A stretch of DNA of 64,000 nt from Sphingomonas sp. (GCF_026460985.1 NZ_JAPKNM010000019.1:1-64000), one strand, 5' to 3'. Positions 1 through 10,312 are shown, numbered from the stretch's first letter. The notes: generated by a model from the letters alone, not told the origin. Numbers and translations are program-made.

Positions 1-2
1 TC

Positions 3-434
3 CAGGGGCACGAGAAGGGCTTCTTCATCGGCCCCTCGCTGTTCGACCGGGTCACGCCCGACATGCAATCCTACAAGGAGGAGATCTTCGGCCCCGTCCT
101 CCAGATCGTCCGCGCGCCCGATTTCGAGACCGCGCTCAAGCTCCCCAGCGAGCACCAATACGGCAACGGCGTCGCGATCTTCACCCGCAACGGCCATGCC
201 GCGCGCGAGTTCGCCGCGCGCGTCAATGTCGGCATGGTGGGCATCAACGTGCCCATCCCGGTGCCGGTGGCGTACCATAGCTTCGGCGGGTGGAAGCGCA
301 GCGCGTTCGGCGACGTCAACCAGCACGGCATGGAAGGCGTCCGCTTCTGGACAAAGGTCAAGACCGTGACCCAGCGCTGGCCCGATGGCTCCCCGGATGG
401 GGGGAATGCCTTCGTCATCCCGACAATGGGATAG
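3..434 (+). CDS. mmsA: methylmalonate-semialdehyde dehydrogenase (acylating), C-terminal part, truncated by window start
   Basis: [21 protein letters not shown]...[28 protein letters not shown] is typical of the aldehyde dehydrogenase/MmsA C-terminus; valine-catabolic neighbours. Confidence 0.9.
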   Translation, partial: QGHEKGFFIGPSLFDRVTPDMQSYKEEIFGPVLQIVRAPDFETALKLPSEHQYGNGVAIFTRNGHAAREFAARVNVGMVGINVPIPVPVAYHSFGGWKRSAFGDVNQHGMEGVRFWTKVKTVTQRWPDGSPDGGNAFVIPTMG

Positions 435-497
435 TTGCGGATCGACCCGATGCCCGGCAGCGTTGGGCACGCGACCGAGATGACCCGAGGAGCGAAG

Positions 498-1004
498 ATG
501 CGCAACATCGTGACGATCGCCGCGATCCTGTCGCTGGCCGGCTGCGGCGGCGGCGAGCGGATGCCGGCCAACGATACCATCGCCGTGCCGGAGAACGGCA
601 CCGTGACGCTGCCCGCGCCGCCGGAGACGCCCGAGCCCGCGCCGTCCGCCGTCCCCTCGCCGACCGTATCGGCTTCGCCCGACGACGGCGCCGGCATCCC
701 CACCGCGCTGCACGGCCGCTGGGGCCTCGTCCCTGCCGACTGCACGTCGACCGGCGGCGACAATAAGGGGCTGCTGACGATTACCGGCGACACGCTGCGC
801 TTCTACGAATCGGTCGGCACGCTCGGCAAAGTGGTCGAGCGCGATCCGGCCCGGATCGTCGCCGATTTCGCGATGACCGGCGAAGGGCAGGAATGGACCC
901 GCCGGATGGTGCTCGATGCACAGGAGGGCGGGAAGGCGCTCGTCCGCCGCGAGCAGGGTCCCGATGCAATGCTGGGCCTGTTGCGCTACCAAAGGTGCGC
1001 ATGA
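498..1004 (+). CDS. putative lipoprotein
   Basis: MRNIVTIAAILSLAGCGGG lipobox from the internal ATG at 498; stop overlaps the next start (ATGA). Confidence 0.7.
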   Translation: MRNIVTIAAILSLAGCGGGERMPANDTIAVPENGTVTLPAPPETPEPAPSAVPSPTVSASPDDGAGIPTALHGRWGLVPADCTSTGGDNKGLLTITGDTLRFYESVGTLGKVVERDPARIVADFAMTGEGQEWTRRMVLDAQEGGKALVRREQGPDAMLGLLRYQRCA

Positions 1005-1930
1005 TCCGGATCCTCGCCACCACCCTCGCCGCGCTGACCCTCGCGCTCGCTCCCACGGCGAACGCGCAGAAGCGCATCGCCCTCACCTTCGACGATACGC
1101 CGCGCGGCGTCGGCGCCTTCTTCACCAAGGAGGAGCGCGCCAGGCGGCTGATCGCGGGCCTCAGGGAAGCGCGGGTCGAGCAGGCCGCCTTCTTCGTCAA
1201 TCCGGGCAAGGTGGAGAGCCCGGCCGATGCGGCGCTGGTCGACGGCTATGTCCGCGCCGGCCACGTCATCGCCAACCACAGCTTCAGCCACCCGCACCTG
1301 AACCGGCTGGCGGCCGCCGACTATCTCGCAGACCTCGACAAGGCCGAAGCCTGGCTCGCGCCGCGCCCGGGCCACCGCCCCTGGTTCCGCTTCCCGTTCC
1401 TCGACGAGGGCGGCAAGGACAAGGCCAAGCGCGACGAGATCCGCGCCGCGCTCGCGACGCGCGGGCTGACCAACGGCTATGTCACCGCCGAGGGCTCGGA
1501 CTGGAACATGGAGCAGCTCGCGATCGACGCGAAGAAGGCGGGCAAGGCGATCGACATGGCCGGGCTGCGCGACCTCTATGTCGAGACCCACGTCCAGGCC
1601 GCCGACTTCGCCGATGCGCTGATGATCAAGACGATCGGCCGCTCGCCGCCGCATGTCCTGCTTCTTCACGAGACCGATATCGCCGCGCTCTACGTCGCCG
1701 ACCTCGTCAAGGCCCTGCGGACGGATGGCTGGGAGATCGTCACCGCCGACACGGCCTATGCCGATCCGCTCAGGACCGCCGCCCCCGACGTCCCCAGCGC
1801 CAACGGCACGCTCACCGAGCTGCTCGCCTGGGAGAAGGGCCTGCCGGCGCCGCGCTGGTACGAACGCAACGAGATCACCCTCGCCAACCGGCTCTTCGCC
1901 GAGCGCGTGCTGCACGAGAAAGCCCAATGA
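1001..1930 (+). CDS. polysaccharide deacetylase family protein (NodB-like), secreted
   Basis: Signal peptide, RIALTFDDTPRG motif, HVIANHSFSHPHLNRL; ATGA overlap with the upstream gene. Confidence 0.85.
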   Translation: MIRILATTLAALTLALAPTANAQKRIALTFDDTPRGVGAFFTKEERARRLIAGLREARVEQAAFFVNPGKVESPADAALVDGYVRAGHVIANHSFSHPHLNRLAAADYLADLDKAEAWLAPRPGHRPWFRFPFLDEGGKDKAKRDEIRAALATRGLTNGYVTAEGSDWNMEQLAIDAKKAGKAIDMAGLRDLYVETHVQAADFADALMIKTIGRSPPHVLLLHETDIAALYVADLVKALRTDGWEIVTADTAYADPLRTAAPDVPSANGTLTELLAWEKGLPAPRWYERNEITLANRLFAERVLHEKAQ

Positions 1931-3072
1931 CCACCCAGTTCGAACTCACCGACGAGCAGCTCCAGATCCAGGAGATGGCGCGGGCATTCACTGCCGATCG
2001 CATCACCCCGCATGCGGCCGAGTGGGACGAGAAGCACATCTTCCCGCGCGAGACGATCAAGGCCGCGGCCGAGCTGGGCTTCGCGTCGATCTACGTCTCC
2101 GAGGAATCGGGAGGGATTGGGCTGGGGCGGCTCGAGGCGGCGCTGATCATGGAGGCGATGGCCTATGGCTGCCCGTCGACCAGCGCGTTCATCTCGATCC
2201 ACAATATGGGCTCGTGGATGATCGACCGGTTCGGCAGCCAGGCGGTCAAGGACAAGTATCTGCCCTCGCTGGTGACGATGGACCGGCTGGCGAGCTATTG
2301 CCTCACCGAGCCCTCGTCGGGCTCCGACGCGGCGGCGCTCAAGACGCGCGCGGTCAGGGACGGCGATCACTATGTTGTCACCGGCACCAAGCAGTTCATC
2401 TCGGGCGGCGGCGAGAACGAAGTCTATGTCACCATGGTCCGCACCGGGGAGGAGGGACCCAAGGGCATCTCGTGCCTCGTCATAGAGAAGGACATGGCGG
2501 GCGTCAGCTTCGGCGCGCAGGAGAAGAAGCTCGGCTGGCATTCGCAGCCGACCGCGCAGGTGATCCTGGAGGAGGTCCACGTACCGGTCGAGAACCTGGT
2601 CGGCGGCGAGGGCGAGGGCTTCCGCATCGCGATGATGGGCCTCGACGGCGGCCGGCTCAACATCGGCGCCTGCTCGCTGGGCGGCGCGCAGCGCTGCCTC
2701 GACGAGGCGATCCAGTATGCGAAGGACCGCCAGCAGTTCGGCAAGGCGATCGCCAATTTCCAGAACAGCCAGTTCACGCTCGCCGACATGGCGACCGAGC
2801 TGGAGGCCGCCCGCGCCCTGCTATATCTGGCCGCCGCCAAGGTCACCGCGGGCGCGCCCGACAAGACCAAGTTCGCCGCGATGGCCAAGCGCCTCGCCAC
2901 CGACACCGGTAGCTCGGTGGTCGACCGCGCGCTCCAGCTGCACGGCGGCTATGGCTATCTCCAGGACTATCCGATCGAGCGCTTCTGGCGCGACCTGCGT
3001 GTCCATTCGATCCTCGAAGGGACCAACCAGGTCATGCGCATGATCGTCGGCCGCGAGCTGACCCGCCAATGA
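1927..3072 (+). CDS. acyl-CoA dehydrogenase (isobutyryl-CoA dehydrogenase-like)
   Basis: Full-length acyl-CoA dehydrogenase signatures (YCLTEPSSGSDAAALKTRA, QLHGGYGYLQDYPIERFWRDLRVHSILEGTNQVMR). Confidence 0.93.
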   Translation: MTTQFELTDEQLQIQEMARAFTADRITPHAAEWDEKHIFPRETIKAAAELGFASIYVSEESGGIGLGRLEAALIMEAMAYGCPSTSAFISIHNMGSWMIDRFGSQAVKDKYLPSLVTMDRLASYCLTEPSSGSDAAALKTRAVRDGDHYVVTGTKQFISGGGENEVYVTMVRTGEEGPKGISCLVIEKDMAGVSFGAQEKKLGWHSQPTAQVILEEVHVPVENLVGGEGEGFRIAMMGLDGGRLNIGACSLGGAQRCLDEAIQYAKDRQQFGKAIANFQNSQFTLADMATELEAARALLYLAAAKVTAGAPDKTKFAAMAKRLATDTGSSVVDRALQLHGGYGYLQDYPIERFWRDLRVHSILEGTNQVMRMIVGRELTRQ

Positions 3073-3083
3073 TGCGCCTCGCG

Positions 3084-3287
3084 TCAGGCGATGACGACGT
3101 TCGCGGCCTGGGGCCCCTTTGGTCCCAGTATCACGTCGAACTCGACCTGGCACCCCTCCGGAAGGCTGCGGAAGCCCCGCGAATTGATGGCGGAGAAGTG
3201 CACGAACACCTCCTGACCGTCTTCCGCCGCGATGAAGCCGAAGCCCTTCGCGTCGTTGAACCATTTGACCGTGCCTGTGGTGCGCAT
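3084..3287 (-). CDS. cold-shock protein
   Basis: [15 protein letters not shown] ... VFVHFSAI, 67 aa, CspA family. Confidence 0.95.
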   Translation of the reverse strand: MRTTGTVKWFNDAKGFGFIAAEDGQEVFVHFSAINSRGFRSLPEGCQVEFDVILGPKGPQAANVVIA

Positions 3288-3352
3288 GGCTTTTCTCCCC
3301 TCTCCTCGCGGTATAGTCCGGAGCTATCGCCGCTACAATCTCGGGGGCCGGC

Positions 3353-4396
3353 ATGACCGACGACGTCCTCACCTTCGTCGAAGGCCGCATCGGCCGCATC
3401 CGGCTCAACCGGCCCAAGGCGCTGCACGCGCTCAACACCGATATGTGCGCCGCGATGCTGGAAGCGCTCGTCGCCTGGCGTGCCGACACCGCGATCGAGG
3501 CGGTGCTGATCGACCATAGCGAAGGCCGCGGCTTCTGCGCGGGCGGCGACATCCGGATGATCGCCGAGAGCGGCGCCGGCGATGGTGCCGCCGCGCGCGA
3601 CTTCTTCCGCACCGAATACCGGCTCAACCACGCGCTGTTCACCTACGCCAAGCCGGTGGTGGCGTTCATGGACGGCATCACCATGGGGGGCGGGGTCGGC
3701 ATCGCGATGCCGGCGCGGTATCGCGTGGCGACGGAGAATACCAAGTTCGCGATGCCCGAGACCGGCATCGGCCTGTTCCCCGACGTCGGCGGCGGCTGGT
3801 ATCTCGCGCGCCTGCCCGGCCATCTCGGCGAGTTCGTCGCGCTCACCGGCGCCCGGCTCGACGGCGCCGAATGCCTCGCGCTCGGCATCGCCACCCACTA
3901 TCTGCCCGCCGCGCGGCTGGGCGAGGCGAAGGAGCGCATCGCCGCCGATCCGCAGTCGATCCCCGTCATCCTCGAAGCGCTTGCCGAATCCGCGCCGGAA
4001 CCCAAGATCCTCGCGCACCGCCCCGCGATCGACCATCTGTTCGCCGGCGATACGGTGGAGAGGATCCTCGCCTCCCTCAAGGCCGATGGAAGCTTCTGGG
4101 CATTGGCACAGCTGGCAACGCTGCGCACCAAGTCGCCCCAGGCATGCAAGGTCTCGCTGCGGCTCGTCCGCAAGGGCCGGCACATGCCGAGCTTCGAGGA
4201 CGAGATGCGCCAGGAATTCGCGGTCGCCAGCCGCGTCGTCCAGCGCCCCGATTTCGCGGAAGGGGTACGCGCGGTGATCGTCGACAAGGACAACGCCCCA
4301 CGCTGGCAGCCCGCCATGCCGGAGGGCGTCACCGACCACGTCATCAACCAGATCTTCGCGCCCCTGCCCGCGGACGAGGAATGGACGCCCATCTAG
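3353..4396 (+). CDS. enoyl-CoA hydratase/isomerase family, probable 3-hydroxyisobutyryl-CoA hydrolase
   Basis: GRIRLNRPKALHALNTDM, GRGFCAGGDIRMI, MGGGVGIAMPARYRVATENTKFAMPETGIGLFPDVGG (HIBCH-like). Confidence 0.9.
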   Translation: MTDDVLTFVEGRIGRIRLNRPKALHALNTDMCAAMLEALVAWRADTAIEAVLIDHSEGRGFCAGGDIRMIAESGAGDGAAARDFFRTEYRLNHALFTYAKPVVAFMDGITMGGGVGIAMPARYRVATENTKFAMPETGIGLFPDVGGGWYLARLPGHLGEFVALTGARLDGAECLALGIATHYLPAARLGEAKERIAADPQSIPVILEALAESAPEPKILAHRPAIDHLFAGDTVERILASLKADGSFWALAQLATLRTKSPQACKVSLRLVRKGRHMPSFEDEMRQEFAVASRVVQRPDFAEGVRAVIVDKDNAPRWQPAMPEGVTDHVINQIFAPLPADEEWTPI

Positions 4397-4397
4397 C

Positions 4398-4476
4398 CGT
4401 CTTCCCGGCGGAAGCCGGGATCTCAGGCCGCGCGCACGGCCTGCGGCACGAGGTCCCGGCTTTCGCCGGGATGACG
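4398..4476. repeat. intergenic palindromic repeat, family E (GATCCCGGC..GCCGGGATGACG type)
   Basis: CCCGGCGGAAGCCGGGATC ... GGTCCCGGCTTTCGCCGGGATGACG; related copy at 27570-27630. Confidence 0.8.
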
Positions 4477-4489
4477 AATTGGAGGAATA

Positions 4490-5266
4490 ATGCCCGATTA
4501 CCAGACCATCCTCGTCGAGCAGCGCGGCGCCGTCACGCTCGTCACGCTCAACCGTCCCCAGGCCCTGAACGCGCTCAACAGCCAGGTGCTGTCCGAGTTG
4601 CTCGACGCGATGGCCGCGTTCGATAAGGATTCCTCACAGGGCTGCGCGGTGATCACTGGCAGCGAGAAGGCCTTCGCCGCGGGCGCCGACATCAAGGAGA
4701 TGCAGGCGCAGGGCTTCGCCGACATGTACGGCCATGACTTCTTCGCCGGCTGGGATGCCTTCACCCGCACGCGCAAGCCGGTCATCGCGGCGGTCGCCGG
4801 CTATGCTTTGGGCGGCGGCTGCGAGCTGGCGATGATGTGCGACTTCATCCTCGCCGCGGACAGCGCGAAGTTCGGCCAGCCCGAGATCAAGCTCGCGGTG
4901 TCGCCCGGCATGGGCGGCTCGCAGCGCCTCACCCGCGCCGTGGGCAAGGCCAAGGCGATGGAGATGTGCCTCACCGGCCGGATGATCGACGCCGCCGAGG
5001 CCGAGCGCGCCGGCCTCGTCGCGCGCATCGTCCCCGCCGCCGATCTGGTAGAGGATGCCGTGAAGACCGCCGCGACGATCGCCGGCATGGCGCCGCTCGC
5101 AGCGCTGGCCAACAAGGAGATGGTCAACGCGGCGTACGAGACGACCCTGGCGCAGGGCGTGGCGTTCGAGCGCCGCCTGTTCCACGCCTTGTTCGGTACC
5201 GCGGACCAGAAGGAGGGGATGACGGCGTTCGTCGAGAAACGGCCGGGCAATTGGACGGGGAAATAA
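4490..5266 (+). CDS. enoyl-CoA hydratase
   Basis: [45 protein letters not shown]. Confidence 0.93.
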   Translation: MPDYQTILVEQRGAVTLVTLNRPQALNALNSQVLSELLDAMAAFDKDSSQGCAVITGSEKAFAAGADIKEMQAQGFADMYGHDFFAGWDAFTRTRKPVIAAVAGYALGGGCELAMMCDFILAADSAKFGQPEIKLAVSPGMGGSQRLTRAVGKAKAMEMCLTGRMIDAAEAERAGLVARIVPAADLVEDAVKTAATIAGMAPLAALANKEMVNAAYETTLAQGVAFERRLFHALFGTADQKEGMTAFVEKRPGNWTGK

Positions 5267-5270
5267 GTAT

Positions 5271-5440
5271 CTTCCCTCTCCCGTCGGGAGAGGGTTGCGC
5301 AGACTTAGGTCGGCTTCTTCAGCCGGCCTTAGTCGGAGCTGGGTGAGGGGATCGCCCTATCGATAGCGTATCCCCTCATCCAACTGCGACTAGGCAGCAA
5401 GCTGCCAAGTCTCCGTATCCTTCTCCCTCTGGAGAAGGTT
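5271..5440. repeat. intergenic repeat, family D-like (CTTCCCTCTCCCGTCGGGAGAGGG ... CTTCTCCCTCTGGAGAAGG)
   Basis: Local hairpin CCCTCTCCCGTCGGGAGAGGG and weaker distal arm; resembles 12995-13134. Confidence 0.6.
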
Positions 5441-5459
5441 TATTGGAGAGGACAGGAAA

Positions 5460-6341
5460 GTGGCACGCATCGCATTCATCGGGCTCGGCAACATGGGCGG
5501 TGGGATGGCCGCCAACCTCGCGAAGAACGGCCACGACGTCCGCGCCTTCGACCTATCCGCCGAGGCGCTCGACAAGGCCAAGAAGGCCGGCTGCCTCCCT
5601 GCCGAGAATGCCAACGCAGCGATCGACGGCGCGGAGGCCGTCATTACGATGCTGCCCGCAGGCAAGCATGTCGAAGCGGTCTATACCGACAGCATCCTCC
5701 CCCATGCCGAGCCGCATGCGATCCTGATCGATTGCTCGACGATCGACGTCGCCACCGCGCGCCGCGTCGCCGAGGCGGCGGCCGCGCACGGCCTCGCCGC
5801 GGTCGACGCGCCGGTCTCGGGCGGGATCGCCGCGGCCAATGCGGGCACGCTCACCTTCATGGTCGGCGGCAGCGCGGCGGGATTCGAGCGCGCCGAGCCC
5901 TTCCTGTCGGACATGGGCAAGGCGGTGATCCATGCGGGCAGCAGCGGCGCGGGCCAGGCCGCCAAGATCTGCAACAACATGATGCTCGGCGCGACGATGG
6001 TCGCAACCTGCGAGAGCTTCGCGCTCGCCGAGAAGCTCGGGCTCGACCTCCAGAAGCTCTACGACATCGCCTCGGTGAGCTCGGGCCAGAGCTGGTCGAT
6101 CACCAGCTATTGCCCCGTCCCCGGCGTCGGCCCCGAGACACCCGCCGACCGCGATTACCAGGGCGGGTTCGCCGCCGCGCTGATGCTCAAGGACCTCAAG
6201 CTCGCGCTCGAGGCCGCCGCCAGCGTCGGCGCGCAGACGCCGATGGCCGCGCGCGCCGAGGAACTGTACGAACGCTTCGCCAATGGCGAAGGCGCGACGC
6301 TCGACTTCTCGGGGATCATCCGGATGCTCAAGCGCGGATAA
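5460..6341 (+). CDS. mmsB: 3-hydroxyisobutyrate dehydrogenase
   Basis: GTG start; IAFIGLGNMGGGMAANLAKNGH, DAPVSGGIAAANAGTLTFMVGG, AKICNNMMLGATM. Confidence 0.92.
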   Translation: MARIAFIGLGNMGGGMAANLAKNGHDVRAFDLSAEALDKAKKAGCLPAENANAAIDGAEAVITMLPAGKHVEAVYTDSILPHAEPHAILIDCSTIDVATARRVAEAAAAHGLAAVDAPVSGGIAAANAGTLTFMVGGSAAGFERAEPFLSDMGKAVIHAGSSGAGQAAKICNNMMLGATMVATCESFALAEKLGLDLQKLYDIASVSSGQSWSITSYCPVPGVGPETPADRDYQGGFAAALMLKDLKLALEAAASVGAQTPMAARAEELYERFANGEGATLDFSGIIRMLKRG

Positions 6342-6397
6342 GTGACGCACAGGATCGTCCGCCGCCACGGACATTCGCCAGCGCAGGAGCGTAAGAC

Positions 6398-7477
6398 ATG
6401 CCGATGACGCGAATCCTGCAGCACTGGACCTGGATCGTCCCCGTCGCCGCATGGCTCCTGATCCTGACGAGCAAGGGCGTCACCGTCTCCCCGTTCGTCC
6501 TCGCCGGCGCCTTGATCTTGACCGTCCTCGCCGCGGTCCATCACGCCGAGGTGGTGGCGCACCGCGTCGGCGAGCCCTTCGGCACTTTCCTGCTCGCGGT
6601 CGCGGTGACGATCATCGAGCTCGGGCTGATCCTCACGCTGATGAGCGCCGCCAGCGAGGGCGGCGCGACGCTGGCGCGCGACACCGTCTTCGCCGCGGTG
6701 ATGATCATCCTCAACGGCCTGCTCGGCATCTGCATCCTCGTCGGCGCGATCAAGCATCGCGAGCAGACCTTCCAGCAGACCGGCGTCAGCGCCTCGCTCG
6801 CCGCGCTCTGCGCGCTGACCGTGCTCACGCTCGTCCTGCCCAACTTCACCGTGACCAACCCGGGGCCCAGCTATTCGTCCGCCCAGCTCGGCTTCGTCGC
6901 GGTGGTCTCGTTCCTGCTCTATGCGACCTTCGTCGGCGTGCAGACGGTCCGCCACCGCGACTATTTCCTCCCCCCGCGCGCGGTGACGCTCGACGAGGAC
7001 ATGCACGCCGACCCGCCGACCAACGGGCAGGCCTTTCTCTCGGCGGCGTTGCTCGTCGCCTGCCTGGGCGGAGTCGTGCTGCTGGCCAAGACCCTGGCCT
7101 ATCCGATCGAGAAATGGGTGGTCGCCGCGGGCGCCCCGCTCGCGGTGGTCGGCGTCATCATCGCGGCCTTGGTGCTACTGCCCGAGAGCATCGCGGCGAT
7201 CCGCGCGGCGCTCGCCAACCGGCTCCAGACCAGCCTCAACCTGGGCCTCGGCTCCGCGCTCGCCACGATCGGCCTGACGATACCGGGCGTCGCCACACTG
7301 TCGCTGTTCGCGCACATGCCGATCGCCCTGGGGCTCAACCCGAAGGGCATCGTGCTGCTGTTCCTGACGCTCATCGTGTCGACGCTCTCGCTGGCGACCG
7401 GCCGCACGACGATCCTCCAGGGCGCGATGCACCTCGTCATCCTCGGCGTCTATCTGTTCACCACCGTGGTGCCCTGA
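6398..7477 (+). CDS. calcium:proton antiporter (ChaA/CaCA family)
   Basis: Multi-TM protein; VTIIELGLILTLM and LVLLPESIAAIRAALANRLQTSLNLGLGSALATIGLTIP. Confidence 0.85.
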   Translation: MPMTRILQHWTWIVPVAAWLLILTSKGVTVSPFVLAGALILTVLAAVHHAEVVAHRVGEPFGTFLLAVAVTIIELGLILTLMSAASEGGATLARDTVFAAVMIILNGLLGICILVGAIKHREQTFQQTGVSASLAALCALTVLTLVLPNFTVTNPGPSYSSAQLGFVAVVSFLLYATFVGVQTVRHRDYFLPPRAVTLDEDMHADPPTNGQAFLSAALLVACLGGVVLLAKTLAYPIEKWVVAAGAPLAVVGVIIAALVLLPESIAAIRAALANRLQTSLNLGLGSALATIGLTIPGVATLSLFAHMPIALGLNPKGIVLLFLTLIVSTLSLATGRTTILQGAMHLVILGVYLFTTVVP

Positions 7478-7523
7478 CCGCGGGTTAACCCCCTCTTTCC
7501 ACCCGCGCGCATAGGAAGGACAC

Positions 7524-8447
7524 ATGCGCGCAACGATCCTCCTCCTCGCCCTCGCCGCCCCTGCCGCCGCGCAGGAGCGAACCGCCCCCTTCGTCGTCGC
7601 CGAGACGGGACAGGGCTATGCCACGATCGACGAGGCGGTCACCGCGATCCGCGACGATAATGCGACGATCCTGATCGCCCCTGGCACCTATCGCCAGTGC
7701 ACCGTCCAGACCGGCGGCAAGATCGCCTTCAAGGCGCGCCAGCCGGGCACCGTGATCTTCGAGAAGGAAGTGTGCGAGGAAAAGGCCGGCTTCGTGCTGC
7801 GCGGGCGCGGCTCGGCGGTCGATGGCATCGTCTTCCGCGGCTATGCGGTCTCCGACGGCAACGGCGCGGGCATCCGCCATGAGATGGGCGACCTGACGAT
7901 CACCAATTCGATGTTCCTCGACAGCCAGGAAGGCATTCTCGGCGGCGGGCACGAGACGGTGCGCCGGGTCAGCATCGATCGCTCGACCTTCGCCGGGCTC
8001 GGCCAGTGTGAGACCGAGAATTGCAGCCATGCGATCTATCTCGCGGTCGACGGCGAGGTCTCGATCACCCGCTCGCGCTTCGAGCGCGGCACCGGCGGCC
8101 ATTACGTCAAGCTGCGCGCGCGGCGGGTCAACATCACCGATTCGAGCTTCGACGACAGCGCCGGCAGGAAGACCAACTACATGATCGACCTGTCCGAAGG
8201 CGGCACCGGCCTGATCGCGCGCAACACCTTCGTCCAGGGCCGGAGCAAGGACAATCATTCAGGGCTGATCGTGGTGGCGGCGGAGGGGCGGACCTATCCG
8301 TCCGGGGGCCTGCGCATCGAGGACAATGTGGCGAGCATGGCCCCCGGCGCGCCGCCCAACCCGGCGTTCGTGGCGGACCTGAGCGGGTCGACGATCGAGC
8401 TTTCCAACAACAGGCTTGCCGGCATGCGGGCATTCGAGCGGCGGTAA
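7524..8447 (+). CDS. secreted right-handed parallel beta-helix repeat protein
   Basis: Signal peptide MRATILLLALAAPAAAQ; repeated short beta-strand pattern. Confidence 0.7.
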   Translation: MRATILLLALAAPAAAQERTAPFVVAETGQGYATIDEAVTAIRDDNATILIAPGTYRQCTVQTGGKIAFKARQPGTVIFEKEVCEEKAGFVLRGRGSAVDGIVFRGYAVSDGNGAGIRHEMGDLTITNSMFLDSQEGILGGGHETVRRVSIDRSTFAGLGQCETENCSHAIYLAVDGEVSITRSRFERGTGGHYVKLRARRVNITDSSFDDSAGRKTNYMIDLSEGGTGLIARNTFVQGRSKDNHSGLIVVAAEGRTYPSGGLRIEDNVASMAPGAPPNPAFVADLSGSTIELSNNRLAGMRAFERR

Positions 8448-8451
8448 TATT

Positions 8452-8589
8452 CCCCTCCCTGCAAGGGAGGGGTTAGGGGTGGGTGAGAAAAGGTCGGGCT
8501 CGATGCCCGGCCTTTTCTGCTCTTCAGCGCATCTCGATGGGCTCGCTGCGCTCGCACCCACCCCCTACCCCTCCCTTGCAGGGAGGGGA
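8452..8589. repeat. intergenic palindromic repeat, family A copy 1, containing a bidirectional terminator-like hairpin
   Basis: CCCCTCCCTGCAAGGGAGGGGTTAGGGGTGGGTG ... CACCCACCCCCTACCCCTCCCTTGCAGGGAGGGG; inner AAAAGGTCGGGCTCGATGCCCGGCCTTTT. Confidence 0.9.
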
Positions 8590-8594
8590 GTTTG

Positions 8595-10238
8595 TTACCT
8601 GCACGTGCTCCCCGCCCCGGCATCCAGGTCCAGGCACCGCCCGTCGATCTGCACCGGCACCGGCACGCCGATCAGCGAGGCCAATGTCGGCGCGATGTCG
8701 ACCGTCTCGACCGACAAGGGCTGCTCGAACCCGGTCATGCCCTTGCGCCAGAACAGGATCGGCACGCGCCGGTCATAGTCCCAGATGCTGCCATGCGTCG
8801 CGACCGATCCCCCCTCGGTGCCCGCGATCGGCGTCACGCGCGGCTTGAGCACGAGGAGGAGGTCGCCCGAGCGGCCCTTGTCGTAGGAAGCGCGCGCGCG
8901 CTCGAGCAAGGTCCAGGTCTCGGGCGGGGTGTGGACCAGAGGCGTCGCCTCGATCTGGGCGCGCGTGAATACCGCCTCCACCTGCGGGTTGGCCGACCAG
9001 CGCTTGATCGCCTCGGCCTGCACGCGGGCGCGATCGGCCTTGCTCAGTCCGGGCGCGAGATAGACGTCGCCGAAATTGCCGCCGACCAGCACCGGCCCGG
9101 CGATACCCAGCGCCGCGCCGATCTCCTTGCCCATCGTCCCGGCATCGAGCCCACGCGCGACCCGCGCGGCCATCGGGGCGGCGTGCTCGCGATTGCGCTC
9201 GGGCATGTCGTGGCCGCCATGGTCGGCGGTGAGCGCCACGGCATAGTCGACGCCGCTCTGGTCGAGCACGGCGAACAGCTTGCCCAGGGTCTGGTCGAGC
9301 GACAGCAATTGGAGGCACATCTCGCTGCCCGCGGTGCCGCGGCTGTGGCCGACATAATCGGTCGCGGAGGCGCCGAGGATCAGCAGGTCGGTATGCGCGC
9401 CCTGCCCCAGCTTCATGTCGGTGGCGAGCCCGGCGCCAAGCGCGAGGATCGATTCGTCGAACTCGGGCGAAGCGCGGAACGCGCCGGCATCGCCCGCCGC
9501 ACGCGCGAAGCGGCCGTCGCCCACGCTGCGGTTCGGGTTGAGCTGGAAGGCGCGGCTGCGGGCCTGGCAGAAGGGCGTCAGCGCGAGCGGCTCCTGCGCC
9601 TCGGCGATGCGCGCGGTCACGCTCTCGTTCATCCGCGTGACCATCGTCGGCGCCGCACGCCCGGCATAGGAGACGAACGCCTTGCCGTCCCACCACCAGA
9701 GCTCGTCGACCTTGTGCCCACCCATCATCACCGCGGCGCGATCCTTGCCGGCGACCGAGACGACGCGGCTCGCGGGATCGGCGAGCTTCATCCACTCGCC
9801 GAGCGTCGGCACCTTCAGATGCTTGTCCGAGACGGTGTATTTGCTCGAAGTGCTTCCGGGGACGCTCTCGTCCTCGGCGCAATAGACGGTCTTGTCCTCG
9901 CGCGGCGCCGAGAAGTCGGTCCAGTCGTTCGCGATGATCCCGGTGCGCGCCGGGCGGGCGCCGGTGAGGATCGTCGAGTGACCCGGGCAGGTCTCGGTTG
10001 CGGCGTGGCTCTGATAGCCCGAGGGGAAGACCGCGCCCGACAGCAGGCGTGCGAAGCCGCCGGTGAACTGGGCGCGATATTCAGCGAACAGGTCCGCCGA
10101 GAACTGGTCGACCGAGATCACCACCAGCAGCTTGGGCGGCGTGACAGGCACAGGCGCGGCGGCGGGCGCCGGGGCCTGCTGGGCCATGGCGGGCGTGGCG
10201 GCGAGCAGCGCCAGCGCGGCAGGAAGGGCGAGCTTCAT
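8595..10238 (-). CDS. alkaline phosphatase family protein (nucleotide pyrophosphatase/PafA-like)
   Basis: Signal peptide; LLVVISVDQFSADLF, ETCPGHSTILTGARPARTGIIANDW, ALTADHGGHDMPER. Confidence 0.88.
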   Translation of the reverse strand: MKLALPAALALLAATPAMAQQAPAPAAAPVPVTPPKLLVVISVDQFSADLFAEYRAQFTGGFARLLSGAVFPSGYQSHAATETCPGHSTILTGARPARTGIIANDWTDFSAPREDKTVYCAEDESVPGSTSSKYTVSDKHLKVPTLGEWMKLADPASRVVSVAGKDRAAVMMGGHKVDELWWWDGKAFVSYAGRAAPTMVTRMNESVTARIAEAQEPLALTPFCQARSRAFQLNPNRSVGDGRFARAAGDAGAFRASPEFDESILALGAGLATDMKLGQGAHTDLLILGASATDYVGHSRGTAGSEMCLQLLSLDQTLGKLFAVLDQSGVDYAVALTADHGGHDMPERNREHAAPMAARVARGLDAGTMGKEIGAALGIAGPVLVGGNFGDVYLAPGLSKADRARVQAEAIKRWSANPQVEAVFTRAQIEATPLVHTPPETWTLLERARASYDKGRSGDLLLVLKPRVTPIAGTEGGSVATHGSIWDYDRRVPILFWRKGMTGFEQPLSVETVDIAPTLASLIGVPVPVQIDGRCLDLDAGAGSTCR

Positions 10239-10312
10239 TGCGGAGTCGACTCCAGTCAGGAATTGTACGCCCAGCTATTGTCGATCGGCCGATCCTGGGC
10301 AAGGACAGGGCC

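Noticed and set aside
7524-8447. Secreted beta-helix protein as a second phage tailspike
   Set aside because: Has a normal signal peptide and periplasmic-type sequence, lacking the tailspike entry motif.
8452-8589. Family A repeats as a possible CRISPR array
   Set aside because: Single palindromic units dispersed at gene ends, with no tandem repeat-spacer pattern and no cas genes.
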